This document shows, piece after piece, positions 22,037-33,764 of a DNA stretch of 64,000 bases; position 1 is the first letter of the stretch; every line of letters begins with the position of its first letter. Made by a program: the position numbers and the translations under genes. The stretch is from Sclerotiophoma versabilis (taxonomy: Eukaryota > Ascomycota > Dothideomycetes > Pleosporales > Didymellaceae), in assembly GCA_012274445.1 (NCBI GenBank), contig JAAROD010000004.1, positions 868,001-932,000 on the forward strand, read 5' to 3'. The notes below the pieces were generated by a model. The model ran no database searches. It worked only from the letters and a program-made list of their open reading frames with translations, and had not been told where the DNA came from.

Positions 22037-23581
22037 ATGCTTCTGGACGAGCAGCGCCAGATTCACGAGGACCTCGAGCGCCTCGAAGACGCCGTTGCAG
22101 AGCGCCTTCTCGAGGATCCTCCACACGTAAGGAACACCACTCCACTCTCCCGTGCTTGTTTAACGACCCCCAAACAGATTCGCGACCGTCTGGCACGTGA
22201 TCACGACATTGCGCGGTTCCTCGAACAGATAGAGACACAGTCCGGCCGGTTACTAGCCATCTACGAAGATGCCGAGGGAAAGAGGGATGAGGAAGTGCGC
22301 AACCTCACTCACGGCGATCCGATGGAGTCATTCGCGAAGGAAATTGCAAGCATCAAGGATTTCCACCGCCGGTACCCAAACGAACCGGTCGAGAACCTCG
22401 AAAAGGCATACAAGAAGCGGTCGCCCGAAGACCATGCACAGTCGATTGCCGCTATCGATTCCACGTTTACTGGAGAAGAAGGCTTTGGTCGATTCTTCGA
22501 TTTGACCACACTTCACGAACAGTACCTCAACTTGTCTGTTCACCAACACGCGCGCCGCCTGACCTATCTACAGTACCTCGATCTATTCGATGTCTTTACT
22601 GGGCCACAAAGCAGCATTCGCCGCGATCAGAAGAAGTCAGAGCCTTATTTCCAGTATTTGAAGGCGCTGCAGGAGTACCTTGAGAGCTTCATGCGCCGGA
22701 CAAAGCCTTTAGAGAACCTGGATAAGCTGTTTGCCAGCTTCGATAAGGAATTTGAAGAGCTGTGGGAGAAAGACCAGATTCCAGGATGGGAGAAGACTGC
22801 GCCGTCGTCTGCACCCATAAATGGAGATGCACCAGGCGAGGGCATCTGGTGCGCTGCATGCCAGAAAGGCTTCACAAAAGAGACAGTCTTCGAGGCGCAT
22901 TTGACAGGCAAAAGGCACAAGAAGGCTGTGCAAGCGAGCGAGAACACCAGCGCTCCAGCACAGACAAACGGTGTATCGTCCGACATCCAGCGATTCAAGG
23001 AGCGAGCTGTTGCCGAGCGAGAGTTCAAGATTAAGAAGCTGGCCGCAGCGATGCAGACAGAACGCGGCGACACCAAAGTCAACGTTGAGCGAAAGCAGGG
23101 CATGACAGAGCGCGAAAGGCAACAAGAGTTGGAACAACTGTACTCCGAGCAGCCCGCGGAAGGTACGAAGGACGAGGATGACGAGTCAGATGGCGAGGAC
23201 AAGATCTACAATCCTCTGAAGCTGCCTCTTGCATGGGACGGCAAGCCCATTCCTTACTGGTTGTACAAACTGCACGGTTTGGGCGTCGAGTTCCCCTGCG
23301 AGATTTGCGGTAACTTCGTCTACATGGGGCGGCGTGCTTTCGACAAGCACTTCAACGAGCCTCGTCATATCCACGGTTTGAAGTGTCTGGGAATCACCAA
23401 CACAACTCTCTTCCGAGAGATTACAAGCATTCAAGAAGCGGAGACATTATGGAAGAAGATCCAGAAAGACAAGAAGAAAGAGAAGGCGGCTGCGGAGAAC
23501 GTGGTCGAGATGGAGGATACAGAAGGCAATGTCATGCCTGAGAAGGTTTACCGCGATCTGGCTGCTGCTGGCATGCTCTGA
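22037..23581 (+). CDS. Splicing factor 3a subunit 3 (SF3a60 / Prp9-like)
   Basis: Exons 22037-22126 and 22178-23581 give 497 aa. The 51-nt intron (GTAAGG...CAG) is a multiple of three and has no in-frame stop, so unspliced translation looks open, but splicing restores the conserved PPHIRDRLARDHDI. The N-terminal helical region precedes a C2H2 finger (CAACQKGF..H..H, about residues 270-295). The C-terminal matrin-type U1-like finger CEICGNF...FDKHFNEPRH sits near 430, followed by LKCLGI. These are the expected SF3a60 features. The protein is part of the U2 snRNP SF3a complex in the nucleus, acting in prespliceosome formation. It is divergent from FAL1. Confidence 0.94.
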   Translation: MLLDEQRQIHEDLERLEDAVAERLLEDPPHVRNTTPLSRACLTTPKQIRDRLARDHDIARFLEQIETQSGRLLAIYEDAEGKRDEEVRNLTHGDPMESFAKEIASIKDFHRRYPNEPVENLEKAYKKRSPEDHAQSIAAIDSTFTGEEGFGRFFDLTTLHEQYLNLSVHQHARRLTYLQYLDLFDVFTGPQSSIRRDQKKSEPYFQYLKALQEYLESFMRRTKPLENLDKLFASFDKEFEELWEKDQIPGWEKTAPSSAPINGDAPGEGIWCAACQKGFTKETVFEAHLTGKRHKKAVQASENTSAPAQTNGVSSDIQRFKERAVAEREFKIKKLAAAMQTERGDTKVNVERKQGMTERERQQELEQLYSEQPAEGTKDEDDESDGEDKIYNPLKLPLAWDGKPIPYWLYKLHGLGVEFPCEICGNFVYMGRRAFDKHFNEPRHIHGLKCLGITNTTLFREITSIQEAETLWKKIQKDKKKEKAAAENVVEMEDTEGNVMPEKVYRDLAAAGML

Positions 23582-24340
23582 GCAATAATCCTGGCTTGGA
23601 GAGCCGCCACCAGCCGTGGTCGAACTACTACGCCCACGGCCTCCAGAGATGAGTTCAACGAGAGCGTCCGTAGCCGAGTCAATCACAGGATTCTTGCTAA
23701 CGAGTATAAAGCCTCATGAGTGCATTTATGTCATGACGTTCTGTTGAGGGCAGTTACACTGCGACACGGTAGTCTTGAGGCTCCATCATTGCCCATAGCT
23801 TTGGCGTTGAGAAGGAAGGAGTTTGGCATTACGTTAGGAAACTTTAAGCGTCAACGTAAGATATATACCCAAAATATGACAACCACAAATATAGTAGTTT
23901 GGTCACCTTTAGCCACTACGGGTTTGATGTTCGCGCGCGGAAAGCGAAAAACCGCACATTAGGTGGGTTGACGTAAACCCTTGCCACGCAAAGGCGCACT
24001 GGTGACATCACGGCCGAGTCTCAGCCTCAACACCAAGATCTCCGTGAGCACCGTGCCCGTCCGCCCGAGGGCTCCGTTGACCAAAGGTCCTGGCATGATA
24101 CAATGAACGGAGTTAAAATAAGTATTACATTTAAAAGCCACAAAAGAATCATCAATCTATCTTCTTCCGCCACATCTCAAAAATCCACCACACAGATTCG
24201 AAACAATTGACATCCGAACTATTTAGAGTTGAAAAAGCGAGCACCAACCAAAACTCTTCAAGGCGACCTCAAAAACCCGGTGGCTACCAGGTCTCATTTG
24301 CACATCGCCGCTCTATACATTGCCAACGCTTATCTCAAAG
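23582..24340. other. Intergenic, no gene recognised
   Basis: Contains the SF3a60 3' end and the promoter/leader of the GNAT gene. Short frames on both strands show no motif. Confidence 0.45.
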
Positions 24341-25141
24341 ATGTCGACTACATCAACCCAGACCACCACATCTTCACCGTCACAACCGAACCCTCGATTG
24401 CCTGTGCACGTACAGCACTCTGCCTCTCCTGATGCTGTACCAAGAGCTGCCTCAACCCTCGTTGAAGCATTCAAATCCGACCCCATAACAGCATATATGC
24501 TGAACCACCTACCACGCTCCGCCCGCTTAGCAGCTTTGCAAAAACTATTCCTCTTAGTTGGCAACGCAGCGTTACTAGCAGGCGGAGAACTATGGTCGGC
24601 CAGCACATCCCAACCGAGCGGGAACTCAGCACCGGACTTCCAAGCCGCAGCCACCATCTTCCCACCTGGTACCTCTCTCGACAGCCTCGGAGCAACATCT
24701 CTCCCATCTCTGCTACTTGGCGGCGGTATGGCGCCCGTGCTGTGGAGTATCGGCCCTTCGTATTTCACGTCTCGGATGACCGCATTCAACTCAGCCACAG
24801 GACCGGCCAAGAAATCCACGTTTTCCAATGGCGAACAGTTTTTCTACATCCATAGCATTGGGGCGTCCTCGCAGCACCGCGGAAAAGGGCTTGCGCCGAG
24901 TTTGATTGGGAAGTTGCAGGAGCGTGCGGCAGAAGAGAAGAAGCCCATCTATCTAGAGGCCAGTAACGAGGCCGCGCGCAGAGTTTACTCGAAGTTGGGC
25001 TTTAGAGATGTACACTCCGTGATCCGCGTGGGTAAGGGGGAGTGTGATGCTGAAGGGGAGCGAGCGAGCGGAGATGAGGCAGTGGGAGTGCCGATGTGGC
25101 CGATGACGTGGTGGCCAGGAGGACACCACATGGCAAAATAG
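24341..25141 (+). CDS. GNAT-family N-acetyltransferase
   Basis: Single exon of 266 aa from the ATG at 24341; an upstream TTG-extended frame is ignored. The first 30 residues are Ser/Thr/Gln-rich and probably disordered. The acetyl-CoA-binding motif A is SSQHRGKGLAPSLI (fits Q/RxxGxG/A), followed by motif B-like PIYLEASN and RRVYSKLGF, typical of the fungal branch of Acetyltransf_1 proteins with a long N-terminal helical region. No signal peptide. It would transfer acetyl from acetyl-CoA to an amine, but the acceptor cannot be predicted. Ends with a Trp/Pro/His-rich tail (MTWWPGGHH). Confidence 0.87.
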   Translation: MSTTSTQTTTSSPSQPNPRLPVHVQHSASPDAVPRAASTLVEAFKSDPITAYMLNHLPRSARLAALQKLFLLVGNAALLAGGELWSASTSQPSGNSAPDFQAAATIFPPGTSLDSLGATSLPSLLLGGGMAPVLWSIGPSYFTSRMTAFNSATGPAKKSTFSNGEQFFYIHSIGASSQHRGKGLAPSLIGKLQERAAEEKKPIYLEASNEAARRVYSKLGFRDVHSVIRVGKGECDAEGERASGDEAVGVPMWPMTWWPGGHHMAK

Positions 25142-25634
25142 TAATTAGTATAGGAACGGGGCAACCAGAAAGAGTCTAGAGCGCTAAATCCATATCCTAC
25201 GCGAGCCTTCCAATTGGCAGTGAGACGGTTCGATGAATTCAAAACTAGGTCGCTTCCAAGCCAACGAAAACAGTACTCACAATTGTGAGTTGGGAGAATG
25301 AAGTACGAAAATGTGAATTCCTATACGTGCAAATGCACCCACAAGTCAGCAAATGCGAACCCGCAACGCCCTCTGCATGACATGTCCTATCGAGCCATGT
25401 TGCTTCTGCATCCAATGCAATGCAAACCCATCAAAAGCATAACATTACAATCATTTTCACGTCTCCCTACCCTCTCTTTCTCACTAGCCTTCACACTTGG
25501 TACTCCTCATCTTCATTCTCGTCCTCGCTCACCCTTGGCACTTTCGCCAATTCTGGCTCAACGGGCTTCAATCGAACCACTTTTCGGCTGCAGATCCACC
25601 TCTTCTCGGTGATTTCGAGGTCACTGATGAGGTT
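25142..25634. other. Convergent intergenic region
   Basis: Lies between the 3' ends of the GNAT gene and the chromodomain gene. No gene seen; expected to hold both transcript ends. Confidence 0.45.
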
Positions 25635-28600
25635 CTATCTCTCTTCTGCTACCAAGTTCGAGATCCTTCCACCTCCCCTTGGAGCTCGCGATCCTCTCTC
25701 CGGACTCGCCGCGCGGGACCTCGTCTTCGGTTGCGGCGTCGTGCTTTGGCCCCTTGTTCCGTATGCTGCTCTCCCGCTGTTATTCTTCGCCCTGACAAGA
25801 TCCTCTTCTCTCTGCTTCAGCGCCACCTTCAATGTGGTATTTTCGTTCTTGAGGATGTTGTTCTGTTGTATGAGATTCTTCATGCTCCTCTCAAGATGTA
25901 ATTGTTTCACCTTAGCGACTTCGCCTGAGGCTTGATGCACGAGTCTCGCATTTTGGGTCTCGAGGGAGGTCAGATCAGTTTGCAGCTGGCCTGCTGTGTT
26001 CTGGACATTGCGGTATTGCTCCTTGGTATATTCGAGGGTTTCTTCGGTGGACTTGACTGAGTTGAGAGCTTTGTTTCGCTCGACATTGGCGGCTTCAAGT
26101 TCTTTGCGGAGACGCGTGATTTCGATATCTTTCTCGTCCGCTGATGCAAGGCCGAGGTTTCGCTGAGCTTCAAGTTCCTCGCGGAGGGTTCGCAGTTCGG
26201 CAGCTTGGACGTCGACCTGAATACGTAGTTTGTCGCGATTTCTGGTCATGCTCTCATGGGCGCGGTCGACTTCTGCTTTCTCATTGAAGAGCTTGCGGTA
26301 CTCCTGCTGTCGGTTCTCGTGCTCGGTTTGTTGCTTGTCCCACATAACTTGTTCCTCACGCTGTTCCCTCTGGACTCGAAGAAGCTCAGACTTCACTCTT
26401 TCGAGTGACATTGCTAGACGTGCATTCTCTATAACTGCGGAACTCGGCATGGAGTCACTGACCTGTATCGCCTCAAGTTCGTGAAGCGCGCTGGAGCTCG
26501 GATTTGGCTGAGGGGTGTAGCGCATACGCTTTGCTGTGTCGGAGTCGTCCGTCTCCTGTATCGCTGGAGTTAGTGACGAACGTGTGTTGTAGTTACCATA
26601 CTGACTAAAGGGCGCTTTGTGCGCTCAGGGGCTGGAGACGAAGCTGACGATCTCACAGACTGCTGTGTTGGGTCAAACTCCAAGAAGTTCCTCGCACTTC
26701 CAATTGAAGGTAGAGGCCATTCTGTGCTTTCTTGATTGTACTTGGGCACTAGCCACAACGCAATCAATCTAGCAGCCTCTACAGCATTCGGCGTATCTAT
26801 GTCGATTTGTTTCCCAATCTCGTTGCGTGCCTCAATTTGAGCCAGCCCTGATAGGATTGTTTCAATGCGGAGCCTCCTTTTCAGGTTTCGCAGGAGATAG
26901 CGCTCGATATGACCAACTGCCTGTGGAATGACTAAATGAAGCACAGGCACAGTCCTTCCTGTCGCCCTAGCCCAATTATTCTCCCGTATGTGCGCAGCAC
27001 TCTGAACACCGTCCAAACAGATTATAAGATCTGCAGGCTGTATCATAGGAGATGCAGTCCTCGAGAAGATGCTGATTGTGAGAGCATCATTTGACGCACT
27101 TGATTGATACCCCTTGATAGGCATGCTGTAGTTGTGGGCTGCCGCAGCGAAGAACGTCCGCAGAATGTTGATTAATGCAATGTTGTCTTGTTCCAGAAGT
27201 AGCACAATGTGCATATTGTGTTCGCGCAAGTGATTGAAGAGTTCCCTCAGAAACTTGAACTTGACTGAGTTGTCAATACCGAACTGAGCTCCGTGCTGAA
27301 CATCTGCTGTAGAATATAAACCAAACCCTATCGCAGACTCTGCCTCAGCGTAAGTCAGATCTGGATGCGTCTCCACAGATTTCAAGTAAGACAAAACTTG
27401 TTCCACCTCGTCGGTTTTCTCTGGAGCTGGATCGTCTGCAAGCTCCACTGCTTGCAGGACTGTGTTGAACAAGTCTTCTTTCCGCTTCATCAATTCGGTG
27501 TACGTATCTCTCTGTCGTCCCTCAATGAATAGCGGGACAATGTACTCCTCTTTCTCGAGATGCAGGTCATCATTGTATATGCTTTCATCGTCGTCATAAT
27601 CAATATTATGGTCCAAACTATCCAGTTCCTCGATACCGTCGTCTACCGGCATCCTGGGTGACACGTCAGGTACACTGTGTGCTGCGGCGGCCGCAACTGC
27701 AGCTACGAGCTCAGCTTTTTGCCGTGTTGGTCCCGCATCGGGCTTCGTCGATGTCGCAGCTAACGGATTCTCCAACAAAGTCTCCGTCGCTTTGTCCTTA
27801 GCGTTTGCGAAGGCTACCGTACGTAATGATGTCTGTGCTGGTGGTGCAGGTGACCGATCCGGTACTGTCGACGGTGATCTTGTACCTTCTGCCGAAAACA
27901 TGACAGTCGGTGGAGCGGGCGCTCTGTTGGACTGCAGCAATGTGCCACCTGTATCCGGGTTTGGGGACACGGCCGAAAAAGGCTGTGAGGCCCTGATACG
28001 TTTTCGTGGCACGTAGGGATTCGCAGCTCTGGCGGCCGCCTGTAACTCTTCGAGTCGCCGCGCAACCTTTGCTGCCGTACTCTCCGTTGTGCTTTCCGCC
28101 ATATTCGATAATGGCGAAGTGAGTATCGGTATGAACGGTCTAGGTGGGGCGTTGGAGTCCAACGTTCTCAACGAGTAGCTTGGTGGGTATGGGGCAAGTG
28201 AAGAGCTGTGCTCTACTGACTGTAACTGACGCTCTGGAGTCTCCTGTGATGAGTCGTGCCGCGAACAGGGACTACTGTGCTTTGATCGAGGCGCTTCTGC
28301 CGAGTCAGGCTCTCCAGTCTCACAAGTATCTTCAGCGATGTCCTCTTGAGTGTTCAGGAACGCGCTGAAAGTGACGATTTGGGCGTTATGTTCGCGCGAA
28401 CTGGCCGACTGCTCAGTGGATAGCAATAGCTGCGAAATCACAGTAGAGCTCACTTGATCAACAGTACTCTCGATGTCTCTGCTAGCTGCGGTTCCAAGGT
28501 CCCCTCCGTCCGTCTGGGCGTGCGACGGGTATGAAGCGGAACGTCTGTGGAGTGACGTATCTAATCCTTCCTGCTCAACTGATTGGCTGATCTCGTCTAT

Positions 28601-30286
28601 AGTAGTGCTTTCCTCGCTATCATTCAAGGTTGCTCTTTCTTGACCGGCTTCTAAAAGAAGAAGTTTGCCAAGCAGAGCGTCTTCGACTTCGTGTGTGCTG
28701 TAGATTGTCGAGGCCCGTTGAGTTGACCTTGTCGCAGATTGAGGATCGAAGAAAGTTGGGTGTTGTGAATGGAAAGGAAATTGCGCGTTCTCTTCCAAGA
28801 CAGAGCGCTCGGTGAACGAGGTTCCAGTCTCGTTTTGTTCACTTGGCTGTAAACTCCTCGACTGTTGCGCAGAATTGAGGTGTTCCTCTTGGGGCGCACC
28901 TTCGGAAGCAGATGCAAGCTGAGAGATCTGGGGCGTATCTACGACAACAAGGAGCTCTGGCTCTTGTAAGCTTGCAGCAGGCTGTGTATTATGCTCAACA
29001 GTTTCTGGCTGTTCCGTTGATGCACTATGCTCGTCTTTGTCTTGCGTTGGTAACTGTGGCTTTTGAATAAATGATCGGTGATCCTCGTGATTCAAGTGCG
29101 TGGTACTCTCGATGAATGTGACTGGAGACTCTGGTTTTCGTTGATCTTCTTCCCAACAGCGCGAGTCTGTGAGAGCAAACTCAGTCTGTTGACTGCTGGT
29201 TGAGTGCTTCTGAGCAGCCGGTGACTCTAATGTGTCTGGGATCTCCAACTGCTCCTGCTGGCTTTCGGGTTGACGCTGACTGTGCAGGTCCTGAGTAGTG
29301 TCTGCGACCGTCTCAGCAATAGATGTTGCAAGTGATTGAGGGCGGATGCTAATGATTGGTGCTTCGTCTGCGTCAAGGAGACCCTTCACAGAAATTAGCG
29401 AACATGGTTCAAACAATGCCGCACGCTATTCACCAACCGAGTAACCAACAACGTAACTCTCGGAATCCTCGGTAGAATCAGATCGCGGGCTTGACTCGAA
29501 CTCTTGCTGTGTGACTGGGACGTAGTTCAAGTCACCAACAGAGCTCTGGGTACTTTGAACGATGCCAGAAGCACGGAAAGCAGGTTGCGATGCAAATAGC
29601 TGCGAGCTCTCTAAATCAGTGGTTTCAGTAGTGCTCGTTAGTGGCGAAGGTTGCGACTCTGGAATCTCAGCGTGCAGCTCGTGTTCACCGCGGTCGAAGC
29701 TATCACCACGCTCGTTGATGTTGACTTGTGGAGAGGTCCGCTCAGGTATCAATGCGCCAATGTCTGTCGTTGCCGAGCTTGGTGCTGCTGCAGTACTCTG
29801 ACTGATCTTCGTCGGTGGTTCTGCTGCAGGTGCTGATGTAGAGGGTTCGGGACTCTCCACGATGCGCCTCCGTCTTGCGCCTCGAGGCTGTGCTGCTTGC
29901 GCCGGTGGTGCTTCCAGAGCACTTCGTTGTTGCGTACGACTCTTCGCTGGGGCAGTCGGCTGCTTGTTCTCTTGTGCTTGTCGGGCCTGTTCTCTTTTCC
30001 AGGTTTCGCGTAGACATTCACTAGCGTTTGCCGCTCTCTCCCAGGTGGGCTCCCACTGCTTCCCAGTCGCCGGATCGATACCTTCCCATTCAATGAGGTA
30101 TCTCAGTCCGAATCCCTGGCCGGTTTGCGCGATTATGCGTAGCGCTTCCCACTCTTCTTGACTATCGTCCGCGGTTACTTCCTCGTCGCCGCTGCTACTG
30201 CTACTGCTGGAGTCCGGCTGTGTGTATCTGGGCCGCTTGTTCGATGTATTCCTGGTGGGTAGGCGCTTTCGATTCGAGGGCGCCAT
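25635..30286 (-). CDS. Chromodomain protein with HDA2/3-like domain and C-terminal coiled coil
   Basis: Exons 30286-29438, 29383-26597 and 26555-25635 give 1518 aa; introns are 54 and 41 nt, both phase 0. A Ser run and acidic stretch (26-45) precede a chromodomain (about 45-100; GLRYLIEWEGIDP and WEPTWERAAN give the aromatic cage). Residues 110-880 are low-complexity, rich in Ser/Gln/Glu/Thr. Residues about 898-1161 resemble the class II histone deacetylase complex subunit 2/3 family (PF11496; helicase-like fold; VPLFIEGRQRDTYTELM, HIVLLLEQDN, ADLIICLDG). A long coiled coil (about 1255-1455) and an Arg/Gly/Pro tail finish it. It probably recognises methylated histone and tethers a deacetylase, comparable to CDP-2 or Hda2/3 proteins (inference). 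The first donor (GTTGGT) is weak. Confidence 0.84.
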
Positions 30287-30784
30287 TACACGACGAGCGC
30301 GCGAAGGATATTCTTGAAACTGGCGGCCGCGGCCATGGTCAGTAAAACGTTTCCGTAGTGTCGAGTGTTTGGTGTTGTTAAAGTATTGGAGCTCTTGGAA
30401 GCTGTTGCGGGACAGTTGCGCGGGCCGAGCTACTGACGTACCATGTCAACCAATCAGACGCGTGCAGGGCGCGACGCGTCTAGAGTACGCTCGAGTGCAG
30501 TGCAATGCCAAATGTCTGAAGAGACAATTAAGGTGGGAGAGTACAACTGAAGTAGGAAAGCTACATGATTCAGAGCTTGTCGTCTATGTGTAGACCTGAT
30601 CTATGTCCTGGAGCTCAAGATAAGCAAGTAAAGTTACGGCAGTTCGAAGTAAAGGTGAGCGTGCACGACTGAACTAGACGGTACACTTTCGAAACACATC
30701 GGACGCTCATCAGCTGCTAAATTACTGTTCTGCTATCCAAGAGTTATGTAAAGCATTCACAACTACGCAGACACACAGGTCGTC
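30287..30784. other. Intergenic, no gene recognised
   Basis: Contains the upstream region of the chromodomain gene and the 3' end of the CID protein gene, both on the minus strand. No further gene seen. Confidence 0.45.
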
Positions 30785-32750
30785 TCAATTCCACCGTCCG
30801 CCTCGCTGCCCACGACCGCCGTAACCACCTCTGTTGTTGTAGTTCCCGGTACCCTGTTGGTTTCCTCCGTACCCACCACGCCCACCTTGGAATCCGCCTT
30901 GGCCCTGATTGTGGTTCTGGTTGAACCCTTGATTTTGGAAACCACCTTGGTTCTGTTGATGGAAGCCTGGAATATTTCCTTGCTGAAAGTTGTTCCATTG
31001 ATTATTGTAACTATAAGGATTGTTTGGCATCGCAGCCATATTCAGCGGGGGCGGAGGGCAAGGTCCACTGAAATTGGGCGGTGGAGGTGGAGGAACGCCT
31101 CCGGGAAATCCACCAGGCGTTTGGAACGGCATAGGCGGGGGCGGGGGAGGGAATGGCTGCATGGGAAACGGTCCAGGAAATTGATTTGGTATCGGGGGCT
31201 GCGGAAACGGCGGCGCATTAAATGGCGGCTGTGGAGCTTGCGAGAAGTTGGGCGTGAAGTTATGGGGTGCTTTAGGTGGGTATTGGCCGTTGCCAGGGCT
31301 GCTTTGACTGGTGCGGTCTGGGGCTTGTTGCCCATTCCACTGCCCACTAGATTGTGATTGACCTCTCTCCATCGGCCTTGGTGGCGGATGTCTGCTATCG
31401 TTCTTACGGTCATCGGGCCTTCTGTCACGGTCACTGCGTCCCCTCTCCTCAGTCCGTGGTGATCGACGGCGGCGGTCGCGGTGTCGACTACGCGACCGCG
31501 AGCGACTGTCGTAAGATGATCTCGAGGCGTAGCTGCCACTTCGACTGCGCCGGTCCTTGTCACGCCCACGAGAAGATACAGATGATGACCGCCGGCGCCG
31601 CCTGGGTGAGCATGGATAGCGCCTTTGGTCACGCTGCCTCTCTGGTGCAGACTCCATGCGTTCCGCGTCTTCCCTCGAGGCCTTGATGCTTTCAGGCACA
31701 CCGTCCTTCTGCATATCCCGACAAAACTTCATGGACCATCCGTAGCCGTTAGATGCGGTTGTCGTCTCGCCTGTCTCCTTCTCGCGCTTGACAAGTTGCC
31801 CCATAGGATCTAGCCACAAATTGTATTTCTTTGTTTCGCCCGTTGGGTTATCGCCGGTCGGTGTATGCTTGAGATCGATGTTCTCGAAGTAGTTGTCGAG
31901 CAGCTTGCGAACGTGGACCGAGGCTGGCTTCTTGCCAAATCGAGCGACCTTGATGCGGTACGGGTCTAGAGGTCGGTTCGGCTGTCTGATCATCTGGTCG
32001 AGCATGTAGGATGCGGGTAGCTCGTACCAGGGTGCCGTTCGGTCGCCGTGGTACTCTGGCAGGAGGTAATTGCGTTTGCGAGTAAGGATGCCGCCTTGCG
32101 CTTGCAAGAGTGACTCAACTGCCCGCTCCTTGAGAGTCTTGAATGTCTCATCGCTGATAAGCTTATTGATGGCCCAGTAGTTGATGAGCGCTCTCAGCTG
32201 CTTCTCCACCTGGGATTCCTTCTCTACAGCGCATGATGCTGCCAGCTCAACAAGCTCAGCAAGATGAGATGTCAACTCGGTTCCAAGCAAGGCATGCGTC
32301 GCGGCGCTGTTACGATGGTACTTGTCAGTATGAAGTGCATCATTGGCGACCAGAAGAAGGTCCAGTCGATTGCGCACAGCCTTCTTTGCTGCTACTGACG
32401 TGTCTACGACGAGCGACTTGGAAACTGATACCAGGTAGTCTCCAAGTACTGCAATGCGGATCCTGGAGGGAGCTATGTGCTTGACAATATACTCTGTACA
32501 TTTCTAAGGATTTCGATTAGTCTGCTCACGACCAACGACTAATAGTGATATTGCAATCAGATACCTGAATATTCACGGGCGTGTTCTGCACAAGAACAGC
32601 ATCAATGGCGCTGAAAAATTGGGAACATGTTTCCACAGAGACGGGTGGGAGACGGGCTTCTGGCTCCTCCTTTTTGAGGCCTTGCTTGAACTTGAGTTGC
32701 GCAATGGTAATGACGGTCGTTGCGCGCTTTGCATCGTCGTTTTGCGCCAT
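30785..32750 (-). CDS. CID-domain RNA-processing protein with RS and RGG regions
   Basis: Exons 32750-32565 and 32503-30785 (61-nt phase-0 intron) give 634 aa. The N-terminus, about 1-150, forms a CTD-interacting domain (CID/RPR), with CTEYIVKHIAPSR and RNRLDLLLVANDALH typical of it. A central conserved part (YELPASYMLDQMI, LDPYRIKVARFG) matches CID proteins of the CHERP/Ctr9-unrelated splicing type. An Arg/Ser-rich segment (about 320-400; SRSRSRSRHRDRRRR) and a Pro/Gln/Asn/Gly-rich tail with RGG repeats ending in GGRGQRGGRWN follow. It likely binds RNA polymerase II CTD and RNA in the nucleus. It is divergent from YIH1 with 156 bp between starts. Confidence 0.85.
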
Positions 32751-32906
32751 CTGATTCAGATGGTAACGCGGCGACTACGATGTTGCTGATAGATGGCGTG
32801 CTGGTGGAGAGAGGAATGAGACGCGCCGTTCTTTGTTTTCGGGCTCTCAGCTAGCGCTGCCTTCCGCTTCAACGTCACCCCGCCAAGTCCACCAAAGCGT
32901 CCAACC

Positions 32907-33764
32907 ATGTCGTCGTCCGATGCTATTGAGGACGAACTAACTTCGATCAACGCCATCTTTGACGAAGAGACACTGTCGCCAATCGACACAAGTGCCGGGT
33001 TGTTCAGTCTTCGACTACCGTCTTTTCCCTCTATAGTCCTTCGCATCGAGTTTCCTGCCGGTTATCCAGATGCCCCGCCCTCGGTTCTTGGGACCCAAAG
33101 CGTTGGCGACGATGTGCCAAAAGGTATGGGAATTCGAGCAGTGGATGTAGTGAGGGATGTTCTTGCCCGAGTATATCGGCCAGGCGAGGCCTGCATATAC
33201 GACCTCCTGGAAGATACACGAGAAGCCTTAGAACAGGCGGAAGAGCAGGGGACCTTTCATATGAACGAACACTCGGAAGACGAATCACAGAAGGAGGAGT
33301 CATCATATTTGCCTCAGAGTTCGACTGCTGACTTTGGACCCGAGCCTCCCTGGATAGTTGGAGAGCCAATCAGTGAGAAGAAGTCCGTCTTCCTTGCCCG
33401 TGTGGCCCCGGTATCATCTCCAGCACAAGCAAAGCAGTATGTTGCACATTTGCTTGCAACAGACAAGAAGGCTGCCAAGGCAACACACAACATGACATCG
33501 TGGCGAATCAAAGGGCCAAACGACACCGTTTTCCAGGACTGCGACGATGATGGCGAGACTGCTGCCGGCAGTCGTATGTTGCATTTGATGCAATTGATGG
33601 ACGTGTGGAATGTCATGGTCATTGTCACACGCTGGTATGGCGGCGTACACCTTGGTCCAGATCGTTTCAGACTCATCAATACTGCGGCGAGAGAAGCCTT
33701 GGTATTGGGAGGCTTTGCGAAAGACAACAAAGACGAAGGAGGCAAGAGGAAGGGCAAGAAGTAG
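32907..33764 (+). CDS. YIH1: IMPACT/Yih1 family RWD protein, Gcn2 regulator
   Basis: Intronless, 285 aa, close to yeast Yih1 (258) and animal IMPACT. An N-terminal RWD domain (about 1-115; EDELTSINAIFDEE and the YPDAPP turn) is followed by an acidic linker and a UPF0029/IMPACT domain (about 150-275; EKKSVFLARVAPV, DCDDDGETAAGSRML, TRWYGGVHLGPDRF). Both diagnostic motifs are intact. These proteins compete with Gcn2 for Gcn1 and so dampen the amino-acid starvation response; location is cytosolic. It ends in a Lys/Arg-rich tail. The divergent neighbour is the CID protein gene, with a 156-bp shared promoter. Confidence 0.94.
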   Translation: MSSSDAIEDELTSINAIFDEETLSPIDTSAGLFSLRLPSFPSIVLRIEFPAGYPDAPPSVLGTQSVGDDVPKGMGIRAVDVVRDVLARVYRPGEACIYDLLEDTREALEQAEEQGTFHMNEHSEDESQKEESSYLPQSSTADFGPEPPWIVGEPISEKKSVFLARVAPVSSPAQAKQYVAHLLATDKKAAKATHNMTSWRIKGPNDTVFQDCDDDGETAAGSRMLHLMQLMDVWNVMVIVTRWYGGVHLGPDRFRLINTAAREALVLGGFAKDNKDEGGKRKGKK

